This document shows positions 36,452-46,739 of a stretch of 64,000 bases of DNA, piece by piece. Position numbers and translations under genes: made by a program. The stretch comes from Chloroflexus aurantiacus J-10-fl (lineage in GTDB: Bacteria; Chloroflexota; Chloroflexia; Chloroflexales; Chloroflexaceae): positions 62,001 to 126,000 of the forward strand of contig NC_010175.1 of the NCBI RefSeq assembly GCF_000018865.1, written 5' to 3'. Position 1 is the first letter of the stretch. Every line of letters begins with the position of its first letter. The notes beneath the pieces were generated by a model that saw only the letters and a list, made by a program, of their open reading frames with translations, had not been told where the DNA came from and ran no database searches.

Positions 36452-39400
36452 CTATCGTTGAATGACAGGGACGTAGACTTTGCGCTCGCTACCAACGGTG
36501 AACTGGATGGTGTAAGGTGCGCTCAATGTATTACCGGCACTATCCTTTACTCCGGTTGTTACCTCAGCCCGATAGGTGCCATTCGCCAACACCGTGCGCG
36601 GCATCATCACGATCTGATGCACCGCTGCATCATACCGCACCCACGCCGGCACAACCGTTCCATCACTCCGCCGCAAGATGACCGTGGTGGTGGTGACGGT
36701 TGTCGCATCCAGCGGTTCCGACATACCGACTAGAATCTCAGGTACATAGATTGGGCCAGCCGTATCGGTGTACACCGGCGTCGCTAACACAACTACACCT
36801 TTCGCACCATCGGCAGGACTGGTCCACAGCACCCGTGGCGACGTCGTGTCACCCTGGGCCGTCACCATGACGGAGATTTGCGCTGCCCGACTGGTTGACG
36901 TACCGTTGCTCACCCGGAAGGTGAAGGCGTCGGCGCCGGTGAAGTTCTCGCCAGGTGTATAGGTCAGATTGGGTGCTGTGCCGGTGAGTGTGCCACCGTG
37001 CGGACGATCAACAATCTCATAGGTCAGCGGCAACCCGCTTACCTCACGACCACTGAGTGTGATTGGTAGCGGCGCCATATAGGCCGTGGTCAGGCTCTGC
37101 GGTTCAGCGACCAATGGCGTTACAACGTTCACCCAGGTGTTGGTCGGCGTCTCCTCCGGCACGCTGGGGAAGTAGACGGTGGCCTGATTGGCAACGACGG
37201 TACCGGACGGCAGGCCATTGGTCAGCGCGACCGTGTAGGTCAGCACGCCAGACGAACCGGCTTGCCCCTTCGGCGCCAGCTCACCGACTGTCCAGACAAT
37301 TTCGCGGGTGGCGGTCAGATACTGCCCACTGCCGTGGACAAAGGTCAGCGTGCGCTCGTCAAACACCGCCGGCAAGGGGTTGACCACGAACACGCCGTAG
37401 GCCCGGCCTTCCCCTTCATTTTCATAGCGGATGGTGTAGGTCACCACCTGGCCCGGTAGCAGATCACCCGTCGGGCCGGTGATGTCGTTGGGGTCTTTGG
37501 CGCGCAGCAGCTCGAGTTCGCTACACCTGGACGTCTCACCGGCTGCACAGATACCTGGTGATGCGAGGGACACTGCACTGTAGGAAGCTGTCGCTTCCAC
37601 GCAAGATTTACAACCCCCTTCATTTCCATAGCCAGCCACGCAACGTTGACCGCCGGCGCAGTAAATGACTCCGGGTGTCCCGTATGTCCCGGTGGTTCCG
37701 TTGCACTCCTCTTTCACGCATGCGTCACCAAGTAGCTTAGACCAACCGGGAACCGTCCAGCGCACTTGTCCGGTGGTGGTGCAACAATTGGAGTTAGGGT
37801 CAGCTTCACATTCGGTATAGCAATCGTAAATCATCTTGGTGACATCGAGGACTTCAAGAGCCAAAGCTACCGTCCCGCCACTACCGCCGGTAGCGATTGT
37901 CCACATAAACATCTTAGTCAAACTGTCTGCCATGACCTTGAAGTTCACTTGTTGGCCGATGCAGTTGAAGTTACAGTCACTCACCGAACACCCCGTTGAT
38001 GCCCTCAATCCGACAGTTTGTGAATCAGCGCCAGGCATCCAGTCGCCCCAATACGAGCGGGAAAGCCCGTTGAGCGTCATCGTTATCCCTCCGGTGGTGT
38101 CGTGGAGTGTGTAGAGGCCGTCGGCGCTAGTCATCGCTAATGCCATACCTTCATAAAGTGTCAGCAGGCGTACTGCACGGCGATCGGGGGTGCGGAACAC
38201 GGCGCCGGTAACGGACGTGCCATCGTCATAGGTGATACGTCCGGCTTCCAGATAACGGTAGCCCTGTGCAATGGCTTCCTCGTAGAGCGTTTGTAGATCG
38301 GGTACGGTTCTGCGTAGTGCATCAAATTCTGTCTGGCTGACGATGGTCTTTCCAGTAATAACTTCTTCCATCTGATGGGCGAGGTATTCAGCCGTGTTGA
38401 ACGCTCCGGCGTTGTAATTGTCCGCCGCCAGGAGAGTTATTGAACCGTCCTTGTAATCGGCCGGCAGCCCCCACTGGAAGCGCACGCGCACGGAAACAAA
38501 CGCCTCGGCCTGCGGCAGCAAGTCACCTAACTTCCAGAACACCTGATGGCGGTCTGACCAATAGATACCGCCACCGGTGCTGTCTACATACTCGGCGGCT
38601 CGAGGAAGCTGAATCAGCAGCACTGCATTCTCTACGGTAATGCTCATCCCGTTGTAGTACTGAATCGCGTAGTCTACCGTCTCACCTGGGCTAACCCGGG
38701 TGGGTGCACCGGTACGCACTATCATCTCACCGGCCACCTCACCACTGGATGGCGCACTCAGCCACGGATAGAACAGGATATTGTCGCCCACACCGTTGCC
38801 CTGGCCGGTAGGATTCTGGGTTGCGTGGTAGGGACCGGTTGCATGCCCCCAGTAGTTGTACCGTGCGTCGATGGGAGGCGTCCCCCAGGCGGCAACCGCT
38901 AACTCTGCATTATCGTGCAGGTGGTTGTAGCGGAACACTGGTGGTGACGCTGGTGGCTCGTTGTCAAAGTAAAAATGCACCCCCCGCGTACTGGAATGAT
39001 GAATCTCGCAGTTCTGGATATTAGCCACCGGAATACCGGTACGGGGATAACCCCAACGGATTAACAGACTACCGGTGGTTTGGGCACCACCATAGCCGAT
39101 CTCGCAATGGCGTAGCATGAGAGTAGCGCGCTGGCGGGCCTGGATGCCTATCCACCATCCCGGTGTCTGCGTGGCGCCGGTAAAGACGACCGGCCTGGTG
39201 ACTGTGCCCGAAGCGTTCAGCGTCGCCTGATCCTGCACTTCCAGCCACGTCGGCGAGTTGTACTGATTCTTGTCGAAGCGGAGGATTGTCCCCGACAGGA
39301 TGGATAGCAGCGCATTGGGCGTCACATTGATGTCGCCAGCGACACGCACCGGAATACCGGCATCGCCCAAATCCCATCGGCGACCGCCACTTATATCGCA

Positions 39401-41038
39401 GCCGGGTAAAACCAGCTCATTCTGGGTGTTGCCGGTGGCGGTCAGGTTGCGCGCCGTAATCGAACCGTTGCAGTACCAGAGAACGGCGGCGCCAGTGTTG
39501 TTGTTGAAAGAAACACCCTCTAACACAGGATTGATGTTATGGTTGTTGAAGTAAATGCCATGCTTTTCACGGTCAAGGCCACCCGACGCACCGTTCCCGG
39601 CAATTGTCAGGTTGCGCAGTGTCGGTTCGAGGATGCCTTCATAAGTGTAGCCGAAGATGCCTGACCAGCCGTTGCGGCGGATGGCGCCGCCTTCCCATGT
39701 GGGTGCCAGCACCGTGCCGCGTTGAGCTTCCAAATAGACCCCATACTGGCCGTTATCGGATACCTCGACGTTGGATAGTACCGGGCGGATCGTGCTGTTA
39801 TTCTTGCTCGCCAGGTAGAGACCGGTGCGCTTATTGTGATGGATCTTGCAATTCTGCACCTGAGCGTCATCGGTATTGATCTCAAGCCCACCATTGCCAT
39901 AATTGGAATCGGTAGCGTAGCTAATATCGCAATACGCCAGGCGCAGTGTACTGCCTGCCTGCGCCCACAGCCCCAGCCACTCGCTGTTACTCGGAACGGT
40001 ACCGCCTGGAGGTGTCGTTGCCGCGGCAGCAGACGTAAAGATGACCGGCTGCGTCGCAGTTCCCTCAGCGTTCAGAGTACCACCACTGGCGATAGTAATC
40101 CCAAAGGCTGGACCGAGTGCTAACCGTGTACCGGGCCGGATGGTCAGGGTGCGACCATTAGGTATGATAAGCTGACAGAGCGTGGAACCGCAGGTGGCAC
40201 CGAAATTCGTGCCGCCCAGGGTTGCGTTCTGAGTTATCTCACCTTCGAAACTACCGATGGTTACTTCGTTGCGCGTGTTATTGCTGAACGTCAGGTTACT
40301 GTACGTTGGCTGCATGTTGATGGTGGATTGCAGGACAGTGTACCCATAGGATGAACCTGTCGCAGTATGCCCACTTAACTGAACATGCTGAATTGTCGGC
40401 GACAGTCCTGCTCCATTCAGGTAGATACCGATACGTCCACCGTCGCGCACTTCACTATTGGTGAGTGAGAATTGCGCTCCGGCTTTTACCTCAATCTGCG
40501 CTTCGCTCCAGCCATCAAGAGAACTGTTGATCAGATTGCCACCAGCATAGCGAATGCTGACATGATCAAGAGTGGTCTGGCTACCGGTGTTGAGGATCAG
40601 GCCATGCCAGTCACCCGGCGCACCACTGCTGGGGCCATTACCATTGGTATCGCCACCGGCACTGTCGTCGGCCAGGCTGGTAAAAACAATTGGCTGATCG
40701 GCTGTGCCCTGAGCAATGAGGCGTCCATCTACGCGTATGCCACCCCCTCTTGACCCACCGTAGGCAGACACCCAGAAGAACTTGACAATGACGCCCGGTT
40801 GAATCGTCAGCGTTGCCCCACTCTGAACCACCAGGGCACAATCTCCTACCACATACACATTACCCGTCGTCCAGGTGGTATCCGTCGTGATCGGATCACA
40901 CACGCTTATCACCGCCTGCGTGTGTGGCGGCGGCAGGACCGGGATGGTCGCCGACCAGACACTCCGTGAAGCCAGGAGGAATCCGCTGACAAGCACGGTT
41001 GTGCCCAGGATCGCCCAAACATTGATACGGAAACGCAT
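36452..41038 (-). CDS. giant secreted parallel beta-helix surface protein
   Basis: 1528 residues. A Sec signal peptide covers about 1-30 (MRFRINVWAILGTTVLVSGF then LLASRSVWSA). Residues 60-740 carry PbH1-type right-handed beta-helix repeats with recurring LTIRPGT, NSEVRDGGRIGIYL, NCKIHHNKRTGLYL and NCEIHHSSTRGVHF phrases. A DUF11-like domain follows (about 770-860), a Cys-rich section (about 1070-1195), a second DUF11 domain (VTYTIRYENEGEGRAYGVFV), a cadherin-like GADAFTFRVSNG and a Big_5-type domain. It ends KVYVPVIQR, a tail frequent in secreted Chloroflexota proteins. AAGGAGGAG gives a strong RBS. The role is likely cell-surface adhesion or polysaccharide interaction. Confidence 0.9.
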   Translation of the reverse strand: MRFRINVWAILGTTVLVSGFLLASRSVWSATIPVLPPPHTQAVISVCDPITTDTTWTTGNVYVVGDCALVVQSGATLTIQPGVIVKFFWVSAYGGSRGGGIRVDGRLIAQGTADQPIVFTSLADDSAGGDTNGNGPSSGAPGDWHGLILNTGSQTTLDHVSIRYAGGNLINSSLDGWSEAQIEVKAGAQFSLTNSEVRDGGRIGIYLNGAGLSPTIQHVQLSGHTATGSSYGYTVLQSTINMQPTYSNLTFSNNTRNEVTIGSFEGEITQNATLGGTNFGATCGSTLCQLIIPNGRTLTIRPGTRLALGPAFGITIASGGTLNAEGTATQPVIFTSAAAATTPPGGTVPSNSEWLGLWAQAGSTLRLAYCDISYATDSNYGNGGLEINTDDAQVQNCKIHHNKRTGLYLASKNNSTIRPVLSNVEVSDNGQYGVYLEAQRGTVLAPTWEGGAIRRNGWSGIFGYTYEGILEPTLRNLTIAGNGASGGLDREKHGIYFNNHNINPVLEGVSFNNNTGAAVLWYCNGSITARNLTATGNTQNELVLPGCDISGGRRWDLGDAGIPVRVAGDINVTPNALLSILSGTILRFDKNQYNSPTWLEVQDQATLNASGTVTRPVVFTGATQTPGWWIGIQARQRATLMLRHCEIGYGGAQTTGSLLIRWGYPRTGIPVANIQNCEIHHSSTRGVHFYFDNEPPASPPVFRYNHLHDNAELAVAAWGTPPIDARYNYWGHATGPYHATQNPTGQGNGVGDNILFYPWLSAPSSGEVAGEMIVRTGAPTRVSPGETVDYAIQYYNGMSITVENAVLLIQLPRAAEYVDSTGGGIYWSDRHQVFWKLGDLLPQAEAFVSVRVRFQWGLPADYKDGSITLLAADNYNAGAFNTAEYLAHQMEEVITGKTIVSQTEFDALRRTVPDLQTLYEEAIAQGYRYLEAGRITYDDGTSVTGAVFRTPDRRAVRLLTLYEGMALAMTSADGLYTLHDTTGGITMTLNGLSRSYWGDWMPGADSQTVGLRASTGCSVSDCNFNCIGQQVNFKVMADSLTKMFMWTIATGGSGGTVALALEVLDVTKMIYDCYTECEADPNSNCCTTTGQVRWTVPGWSKLLGDACVKEECNGTTGTYGTPGVIYCAGGQRCVAGYGNEGGCKSCVEATASYSAVSLASPGICAAGETSRCSELELLRAKDPNDITGPTGDLLPGQVVTYTIRYENEGEGRAYGVFVVNPLPAVFDERTLTFVHGSGQYLTATREIVWTVGELAPKGQAGSSGVLTYTVALTNGLPSGTVVANQATVYFPSVPEETPTNTWVNVVTPLVAEPQSLTTAYMAPLPITLSGREVSGLPLTYEIVDRPHGGTLTGTAPNLTYTPGENFTGADAFTFRVSNGTSTSRAAQISVMVTAQGDTTSPRVLWTSPADGAKGVVVLATPVYTDTAGPIYVPEILVGMSEPLDATTVTTTTVILRRSDGTVVPAWVRYDAAVHQIVMMPRTVLANGTYRAEVTTGVKDSAGNTLSAPYTIQFTVGSERKVYVPVIQR

Positions 41039-41792
41039 GATCTCCTCCTTGAGCTAAATACCTGAATGCGCCGAGAGCTGCTGGGGGTTGCAGATATGAT
41101 GAAGCGAGGAGAAGATGCATGCGTCTCGATGCGATCTTGACCTCGTTCAGCGGTTATGCAAACCGCACCTTCGCCGCCCGGTACGTGAGGTCTTCACAAG
41201 GAGACCAATATCAATTGCCAGTCTATTATAGGTTTTGTGAGCAATCATAACCTGTATAAACTGCTTTACTTATCGTGAATGTTAAAAAACTCGTTTGTGA
41301 TAAAATGAACATACAATTTTTGCTTGAAAAATAAGAAATTTTTCATCCAAGTTATAGGATTATGTAGCAAGTAACATATCATTCATCCGAAATCGACTTT
41401 GCCACAGTTATAGAAAGCTTTCAGGCACGCATACCACTGTAGTGGAAGAGCACGAAGATCAGCGTAGGCGTTTCCGGTAATATCTACGATCACATAGACG
41501 CCAGAGATGTGCTTGCACGAATCATCATCCGTAGCCTGTGGTGAGGAAGGGAATGTATAGTCATTCGGAACAGAAATCTTTTACCCTGAGAGGCTAGCGA
41601 ACGCAACAACGTTGCTCATCATCAGGGCTTTGATTTGGGAGCGATACTAACCTTTGATTTGATCACCATTGTCAGGATTATGAAGTACAATGACACAGCA
41701 ACCGGATGTCCCGCTACAAAACAGAGCGCATTCCAGGGTCAAGTATGCAGTAACATGGATCGTACTCTGGATTTTTGTGAAATGACACATCC
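41039..41792. other. 754-bp gap with an AT-rich core
   Basis: About 41225-41400 is conspicuously AT-rich against the surroundings. The segment adjacent to 41038 must hold the promoter of the giant surface gene. The only coding-like signal is the broken minus-strand frame described separately. Confidence 0.5.
41383..41580 (-). pseudogene. possible remnant of a small Cys-containing protein
   Basis: One minus-strand frame shows protein-like sequence interrupted by stops: YLTLECALFCSGTSGCCVIV (near 41700), a TAG at 41647, then a TAA at 41581, then 65 open codons including DDSCKHISGVYVIVDITGNA and YACLKAFYNCG before a TGA. Composition looks like a secreted beta-rich domain, but no start codon fits. 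This could be chance. Confidence 0.25.
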
Positions 41793-42938
41793 ATGCCCCG
41801 TCTAAATCCAGCCATACATCTAACCTTTTTACTGATTCTGACGTGTTTCGTGCGTTTGCTGGCAAGTATTTTCGCAAACGATATTATCGATGTACGTAAT
41901 TATCAGCAAGTCGCTGAAGTCATTGATCGCTTTGGCGTATCTGGTCTGTACCGCCACACACCGGACATCTATCCCTACCCACCATTGTGGGCAGGGTTTG
42001 AGGTAGCTGCATACTGGCTTGCCCAAAACAATATCCTGTCCTTTTCGCTGGCGATCCGTCTGCCGATCATTGCCGCCGATGCGGGCATTGTGGCGGTGAT
42101 CTGGCAATGGGTGCATCGCCACAGTGGGTCGTCACGGCAAGCAATGCAGGCGGCAATGATCTACGCACTGAATCCGGTGTCGATCATTGTTTCGTGCTGG
42201 CACGGCCAGTTCGATGCACTGCCACTGTTCTGGGCAGCGCTGGCAATGATCTGCACCGCCTGGCAGTGGCAGGCCATTGCACTGAGCATTGGGATTGCGC
42301 TGAAATCGTTTCCCGTGTTGCTGGTTCCGGCGTTTCTGTGGCACTTGCAGCCGCTACGCCGACAGGTGCAGTTCGGGCTGCTCGCGCTGGTGCCGGTGCT
42401 TTTGCTGCTGGCACCGTTTGTTGTCGATGATGCTTCCGCAGTTGTCCGTGAGTTGTTCGGGTATCGTGGGCATGCGTTGCTGGGGATCATGGTGCCGGTA
42501 CGAACTGTGTATGTGCCGCTGGTCGGTGAACGTTTTCCGGTGGAAACGACCCGCCTGCTTATTTCGCTGTCGGCGTATGGATTTCTGATCCTGTACGCGC
42601 TGACTGTGTGGTCTATGAAGCGTCGGTCAATGAGTGTGCCGATGCAGGCAACGCTGATCGTTTTGCTCTTTTATGTCGTGTACGCTGGGATCGCGCCGCA
42701 GTATCTGCTGTGGGTGTTGCCGTTTATGATTATGGCTGCCCGTCCGGGAGCGGTGCTTGTCTATTCCGCTGTCTCTACGCTGGCTTTACTGGGGTTCTAT
42801 CTGTACGCAGTGCCCGATATTTTTCCCTTTGCGCTCACCGTCTCACCCCGGCTGGCTCAGGTTGCCTACGGTCTGTTCGGTTCGTTGTGGTGGCTGACTT
42901 GCGGCGGTTTGCTGGTGTGGTTCTGGCGGCAGAGGTGA
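41793..42938 (+). CDS. GT87-like multi-pass membrane glycosyltransferase
   Basis: 381 residues with about nine to ten hydrophobic helices. The N-terminal loop carries the acidic DIIDVRNYQQVAEVIDRFGV and YPYPPLWAG of GT-C enzymes. ALNPVSIIVSCWHGQFDALP and IALKSFPVLLVPAF are typical GT87/DUF2029 phrases. It would use polyprenyl-phosphate-linked sugars (in characterised relatives, mannose) on the outer membrane face. The acceptor is unknown. Confidence 0.85.
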   Translation: MPRLNPAIHLTFLLILTCFVRLLASIFANDIIDVRNYQQVAEVIDRFGVSGLYRHTPDIYPYPPLWAGFEVAAYWLAQNNILSFSLAIRLPIIAADAGIVAVIWQWVHRHSGSSRQAMQAAMIYALNPVSIIVSCWHGQFDALPLFWAALAMICTAWQWQAIALSIGIALKSFPVLLVPAFLWHLQPLRRQVQFGLLALVPVLLLLAPFVVDDASAVVRELFGYRGHALLGIMVPVRTVYVPLVGERFPVETTRLLISLSAYGFLILYALTVWSMKRRSMSVPMQATLIVLLFYVVYAGIAPQYLLWVLPFMIMAARPGAVLVYSAVSTLALLGFYLYAVPDIFPFALTVSPRLAQVAYGLFGSLWWLTCGGLLVWFWRQR

Positions 42939-42978
42939 GAAGATCAGGTAATGATCAGCCCGAATGACACTGCTCACA

Positions 42979-43014
42979 ATAATAAAGCGGGCAAAGAGAG
43001 AACCCTTCGCCCGC
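42979..43014 (-). terminator. terminator after tRNA-Arg
   Basis: Stem GCGGGC/GCCCGC extended by AAG/CTT across one mismatch, loop of about 8 nt, followed on the minus strand by TTTATTATTGT. It lies 7 bp from the tRNA 3' end. Confidence 0.7.
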
Positions 43015-43020
43015 CGCTGG

Positions 43021-43093
43021 CGCCCCCGGTGCGACTCGAACGCACGACACGCAGTTTAGGAAACTGCTGCTCTATCCCCTGAGCTACGAGGGC
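43021..43093 (-). tRNA. tRNA-Arg (anticodon CCU)
   Basis: 73 nt on the minus strand beginning GCCCTCGTAGCTCAG. The acceptor stem GCCCTCG pairs with CGGGGGC (one G-T) and the discriminator is G. The anticodon arm GCAGT-TTCCTAA-ACTGC gives CCT. The T-arm contains GTTCGAGTC. CCA is not encoded (CGCCAG follows). It reads the rare AGG codon. Confidence 0.95.
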
Positions 43094-43219
43094 ATTGCGC
43101 AAAAAGTCTACCATACTCCGCAATGGCGTGCAAGCAGGTGATGTTGTTCGACGCCCAAAACCTCTCTCCCATGCTCGACCGCCCTGCAGTGCGGAGGGCG
43201 GGAGGATGCACTGTTTTTT

Positions 43220-44434
43220 TCACACCAGTATCAGACTCACCGCCACGGTTAAGATGGTTACCGGTAGACCGACTCTCAAATAGGCACCAAAGGTCACCCG
43301 TACCCCCCAGCGCGCTGCCAGCTCGGCCATAATCAGGTTGGCAACCGATCCCAATAAGGTCAGATTCCCAGCCAGAGTCGCGGTAGCGGCCAGGGTGAGC
43401 CAGGCCCGTTCTTGATCGGCAAACGCCGGGATTAGGCTCTGCAACAGGAGTACTGCCGGTACATTGCTGATCAGGTTCGAGAGTACAACCGATACCAGGC
43501 CGAATGGAACCATGCCGGCCTGAGCCAGCGGGGCCAGATTCGTGAAGAGGATGTCCGTCCAGCCCTGAACATCCAGGGCGTGGGTGACGACGAAAAGACC
43601 GGCGAAGAAGGTGAGCAGGTTCCAGTCGATGGTTTTGAAGACGCGCTCAGGGCGCAGCCGCCGGGTGGCGAGCAGGGTTGCTGCGGCTACGAACGCTGCC
43701 AGCGGTACCGGTACGCCAACCAGAAATGCGATCAGCATCAGGCTGATCACCAGCGCCGCTTTGCGGAGGAGCGGACGGTAGACCCGCGTGCGCAGAACAT
43801 CGGGGGTGGTCAACGGGCCGCCACGAAATTCGTCGCGGTAGACCAGCAATACAACAATCCAACAGATGACCAGACCGATCAGCGCCGTTGGTGATAGGGC
43901 TGCCGCAAAGTCGAGGTACGAGATTTTGGAGGCGCTACCGATGATGATGTTTTGAGGGTTGCCGGTGATGGTTGCCGTTGAACCGACGTTGGCGGCAACC
44001 GCCAGGCCGATCAGGTAGGGCAGCGGATTACGCCGTAACGCACGCGTAACATCGAGCACGATTGGGGTCATCATCAAGACAATCGTGTCGTTGAGAAAGA
44101 GTGCTGAGAGGATGCCGCTGGCGCCAATCACCAGGGCCAGCAGCGAGCGAGGACCACGGGCAAACTGAACGACGCGCTGGGTGATGACGCCAAAGAAGCC
44201 GGCCAGAAACAGGCTGCCGTTGATCACCATCATGCTGAACAGTAGCACGATGGTGTCGAGATCAAGGGCCGCGTAGGCTTCTTCAAGCGACATGGCACCG
44301 ATTCCCAGCAACAGCGCCGCCCCGATGAGTGTGATGGTCGTGCGATCAGCACGCAACAGCGGCCAGCGTCCGACCGCCACCCCGATGATGGTGGCCGCGA
44401 CGATGCCCAGGGTAAGGATCGAGATGATGGTCAT
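43220..44434 (-). CDS. ArsB/NhaD/CitM-superfamily ion permease
   Basis: 404 residues with about 11-12 hydrophobic helices. Superfamily landmarks are SALFLNDTIVLMMTPIVL in the first half, NVGSTATITGNPQNIIIG, and the mirrored SNLISNVPAVLLLQ in the second half. Substrates in the superfamily include arsenite, Na+/H+ and di-/tricarboxylates; none can be picked here. No arsenic operon genes are adjacent. A GC hairpin lies just past the stop (43181-43203). Confidence 0.85.
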   Translation of the reverse strand: MTIISILTLGIVAATIIGVAVGRWPLLRADRTTITLIGAALLLGIGAMSLEEAYAALDLDTIVLLFSMMVINGSLFLAGFFGVITQRVVQFARGPRSLLALVIGASGILSALFLNDTIVLMMTPIVLDVTRALRRNPLPYLIGLAVAANVGSTATITGNPQNIIIGSASKISYLDFAAALSPTALIGLVICWIVVLLVYRDEFRGGPLTTPDVLRTRVYRPLLRKAALVISLMLIAFLVGVPVPLAAFVAAATLLATRRLRPERVFKTIDWNLLTFFAGLFVVTHALDVQGWTDILFTNLAPLAQAGMVPFGLVSVVLSNLISNVPAVLLLQSLIPAFADQERAWLTLAATATLAGNLTLLGSVANLIMAELAARWGVRVTFGAYLRVGLPVTILTVAVSLILV

Positions 44435-44504
44435 ACAGGTTGTCTCAGCGACATTAATGCAGGTGCGACATGACGTATATCAATGGTGATCGGTTGTACC
44501 TCGT

Positions 44505-45578
44505 TTAGAGCGATCCTTCGCGACCCGCATCCGCCGCAGTGACGAAGATGGGGTTGGTGAAGAGCCATGGTTTGCCGCCCCAGTAGGCTTCCACCCGGTA
44601 CACGCCATCATCGGTTACGGTCTGGCGGATGCGCCGAATGCCGCTGGTCATGACTTCGCCATTGACGATCAGACGGGCATAGGCATCAGCACCAACATCA
44701 ACCTCCACCAGCAGCGGCCCGCCGGCCAGGCTGATGGTGTCGCCGATCTCCGCCAGATCACCCGGTCGGCTGAGACGAAAGATGATCGACGGTGCGTCTC
44801 CGTCAAGGCGATTGACAAAATAGCAGCGTCCGGCAGTCAATGCAGCGTAGACCTGATTGGTGGCAGTTGTTGCATCGCTGCTCAATGGCTCAGGCAACAG
44901 CAGATAATTGGTCAGCGTCCGAAAGATCCATGGATAGGGGAAGACTTCGATTTCGCCCCATGGTGCCTTCCGCTTGAAGCCGTGCGCATCAACACCGCCA
45001 ATTCCAAAGGTGCGTCGTCCGACCATGTTCAGCCGATCCCACCAGGCCAGTGTGGCCAGAGTTGGCCCGCTCAGGCCGAGTTGCGGATACAGTACCAGGG
45101 CCAGTTTGTTCCGTTCGGTCAGGTGTTCCCCCCAATCACTCATGAAATTCCACAGTTCAAGCCCAACCACGCGACCGGTCCGCTGACTCGGCCCGTCAAT
45201 CGTCCAGTCATCCCAGCGGTAGATGTCTTTGAAGGAATTACGCACGCGCTCGTCGGGGTGAGCAATGATGCCGAAGCCGCCCCGCTGGTAGACTTCATCG
45301 ATGAATTGCTGCGGTGGCAGTTCGTTGCTGATCACGGTATCAACATTGAGAGCCAGGAAGTGATTGTGATCGGGGGTAATTTCGTGACCGACAATCACCA
45401 GTACATCATCGTGCCAGCCGGCAAACGGTAGCCCTTCGAGCGTATCGTGATCGGTGACAATCACCCAGCGCAAGCCGGCTTCGCGAGCCGCAGCGATCAG
45501 GTGGGGAAAGGTCGCCGAGCCATCCGAATAGGTGGTATGCATGTGGATCGCGCCCGGATAGATGAAAGGATAGTTCAT
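44505..45578 (-). CDS. PHP-domain metal-dependent phosphoesterase
   Basis: 357 residues. PHP metal ligands are visible in AIHMHTTYSDGSATF (HxH), VIVTDHDTLEGLP, VGHEITPDHNHFL and IIAHPDE, with the late GIGGVDAHGF. The C-terminal 120 residues form a beta-rich extension. The family hydrolyses phosphate esters such as histidinol phosphate or nucleotide derivatives; the substrate here is unknown. Start chosen at 45578 with GGAG 8 nt upstream. Divergent from the glycosyltransferase at 45630. Confidence 0.88.
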   Translation of the reverse strand: MNYPFIYPGAIHMHTTYSDGSATFPHLIAAAREAGLRWVIVTDHDTLEGLPFAGWHDDVLVIVGHEITPDHNHFLALNVDTVISNELPPQQFIDEVYQRGGFGIIAHPDERVRNSFKDIYRWDDWTIDGPSQRTGRVVGLELWNFMSDWGEHLTERNKLALVLYPQLGLSGPTLATLAWWDRLNMVGRRTFGIGGVDAHGFKRKAPWGEIEVFPYPWIFRTLTNYLLLPEPLSSDATTATNQVYAALTAGRCYFVNRLDGDAPSIIFRLSRPGDLAEIGDTISLAGGPLLVEVDVGADAYARLIVNGEVMTSGIRRIRQTVTDDGVYRVEAYWGGKPWLFTNPIFVTAADAGREGSL

Positions 45579-45629
45579 GGTACACTCCATGTACAAATAT
45601 TCGCCCTCTGTATGCTACCACAGACCAGT

Positions 45630-46739
45630 ATGATCGTTATTGACATCGATGCCAGTCGGGTCACGGTTGCCCAACGTACCGGCACGGAACGGTACAGCTA
45701 TGAACTGATTGCGGCGCTGGATCGCATTGCTCCGTCTGACATTCACTTTCGCCTGTATGTCAATGGTCGCCGCGATCAGCTTCCCCCGGTAAGCGAACGC
45801 GCTACGATTCACGACATTCGCTTACCACGCCTTTGGACGCACCTGCGGCTTGGCCCGACGAGCTGGCGCGCCCGGCCCCATGTTCTGTTCGTACCGGCGC
45901 ACGTGGTGCCCTTGCTACATCCACCGACGGTAGTGACAATTCACGATGTTGGGTACCGGGCATTTCCCGAAACGCACACCGCCCGCCGACGTCTTGAATT
46001 GGAGCTGACGACACGCTGGAGTCTGCGCGCTGCTCGTCACGTTATCACGATTTCGCACGCCACCAAACGCGACCTGATCAACTGGTACGGCGCCGATCCC
46101 AATCGGATTACGGTGACGCATCTTGGGTGCAGCTCGATCTTTGCACCACCAGCCGACCCGCGTGTCGTGGCAGCGGTCACAGCGCATTACGGTCTTGATC
46201 AACGTCCGTACCTGCTCTACATCGGCACCGTTCAACCGCGCAAAAACCTCAGCCGGGTGATTGATGCCCTGGCTCTGACCATCGCTGCCGGCTACGACCT
46301 CGACCTGGTGATTGCCGGCAAGCGCGGCTGGCTCAGCGAACCGATTGAGCGGCGCGCCGGCGAGCTGGGGATTGCCAATCGGGTGCATTTTACCGGCTTC
46401 GTGGCCGATGCCGATCTCCCGGCGCTGCTGGCCGGTGCGCTGGCGTTTGTGTTTCCGTCGCTCTACGAAGGGTTCGGGATGCCGGTCGTCGAAGCGATGG
46501 CCTGTGGGACACCGGTCATCACCAGTACCAGCTCGTCATTACCCGAAATCGCCGGAGATGCAGCGCTCCTGGTTGATCCGCTCGACACCAATGCGATTGC
46601 GGCTGCTATCATGCGTCTGAGCGATGACCAAGATCTGCGAGCAACCCTGCGCCAACGCGGTCTGGCACGGGCGCATCTGTTCAACTGGGAAACCTGTGCC
46701 CGGCAGACACTGGCAGTGCTGTTACAACAATCGCGGTAG
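45630..46739 (+). CDS. glycosyltransferase family 4 (mannosyltransferase-like)
   Basis: 369 residues. MIVIDIDASRVTVAQRTGTE is the usual opening of this GT4 subgroup; then PHVLFVPAHVVPLLHP, TISHATKRDLINWYG, YLLYIGTVQPRKNLSRVIDA, FTGFVADADLPALLAGA and PSLYEGFGMPVVEAMACGTP. A retaining, cytoplasmic enzyme. In-frame ATGs at 45612 and further upstream are possible, but the family opening fits 45630. It shares a 51-bp divergent intergenic region with the PHP gene. Confidence 0.92.
   Translation: MIVIDIDASRVTVAQRTGTERYSYELIAALDRIAPSDIHFRLYVNGRRDQLPPVSERATIHDIRLPRLWTHLRLGPTSWRARPHVLFVPAHVVPLLHPPTVVTIHDVGYRAFPETHTARRRLELELTTRWSLRAARHVITISHATKRDLINWYGADPNRITVTHLGCSSIFAPPADPRVVAAVTAHYGLDQRPYLLYIGTVQPRKNLSRVIDALALTIAAGYDLDLVIAGKRGWLSEPIERRAGELGIANRVHFTGFVADADLPALLAGALAFVFPSLYEGFGMPVVEAMACGTPVITSTSSSLPEIAGDAALLVDPLDTNAIAAAIMRLSDDQDLRATLRQRGLARAHLFNWETCARQTLAVLLQQSR

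Noticed and set aside
41647-41877. Minus-strand frame of 76 codons overlapping the GT87 start
   Set aside because: It runs antisense into a real gene. Only its distal part joins the possible remnant reported at 41383-41580, and that is itself weak.
43181-43203. CCGCCCT/AGGGCGG hairpin near a T-run, considered as a terminator
   Set aside because: The T-run is on the wrong side for the permease gene, and no plus-strand gene ends here.
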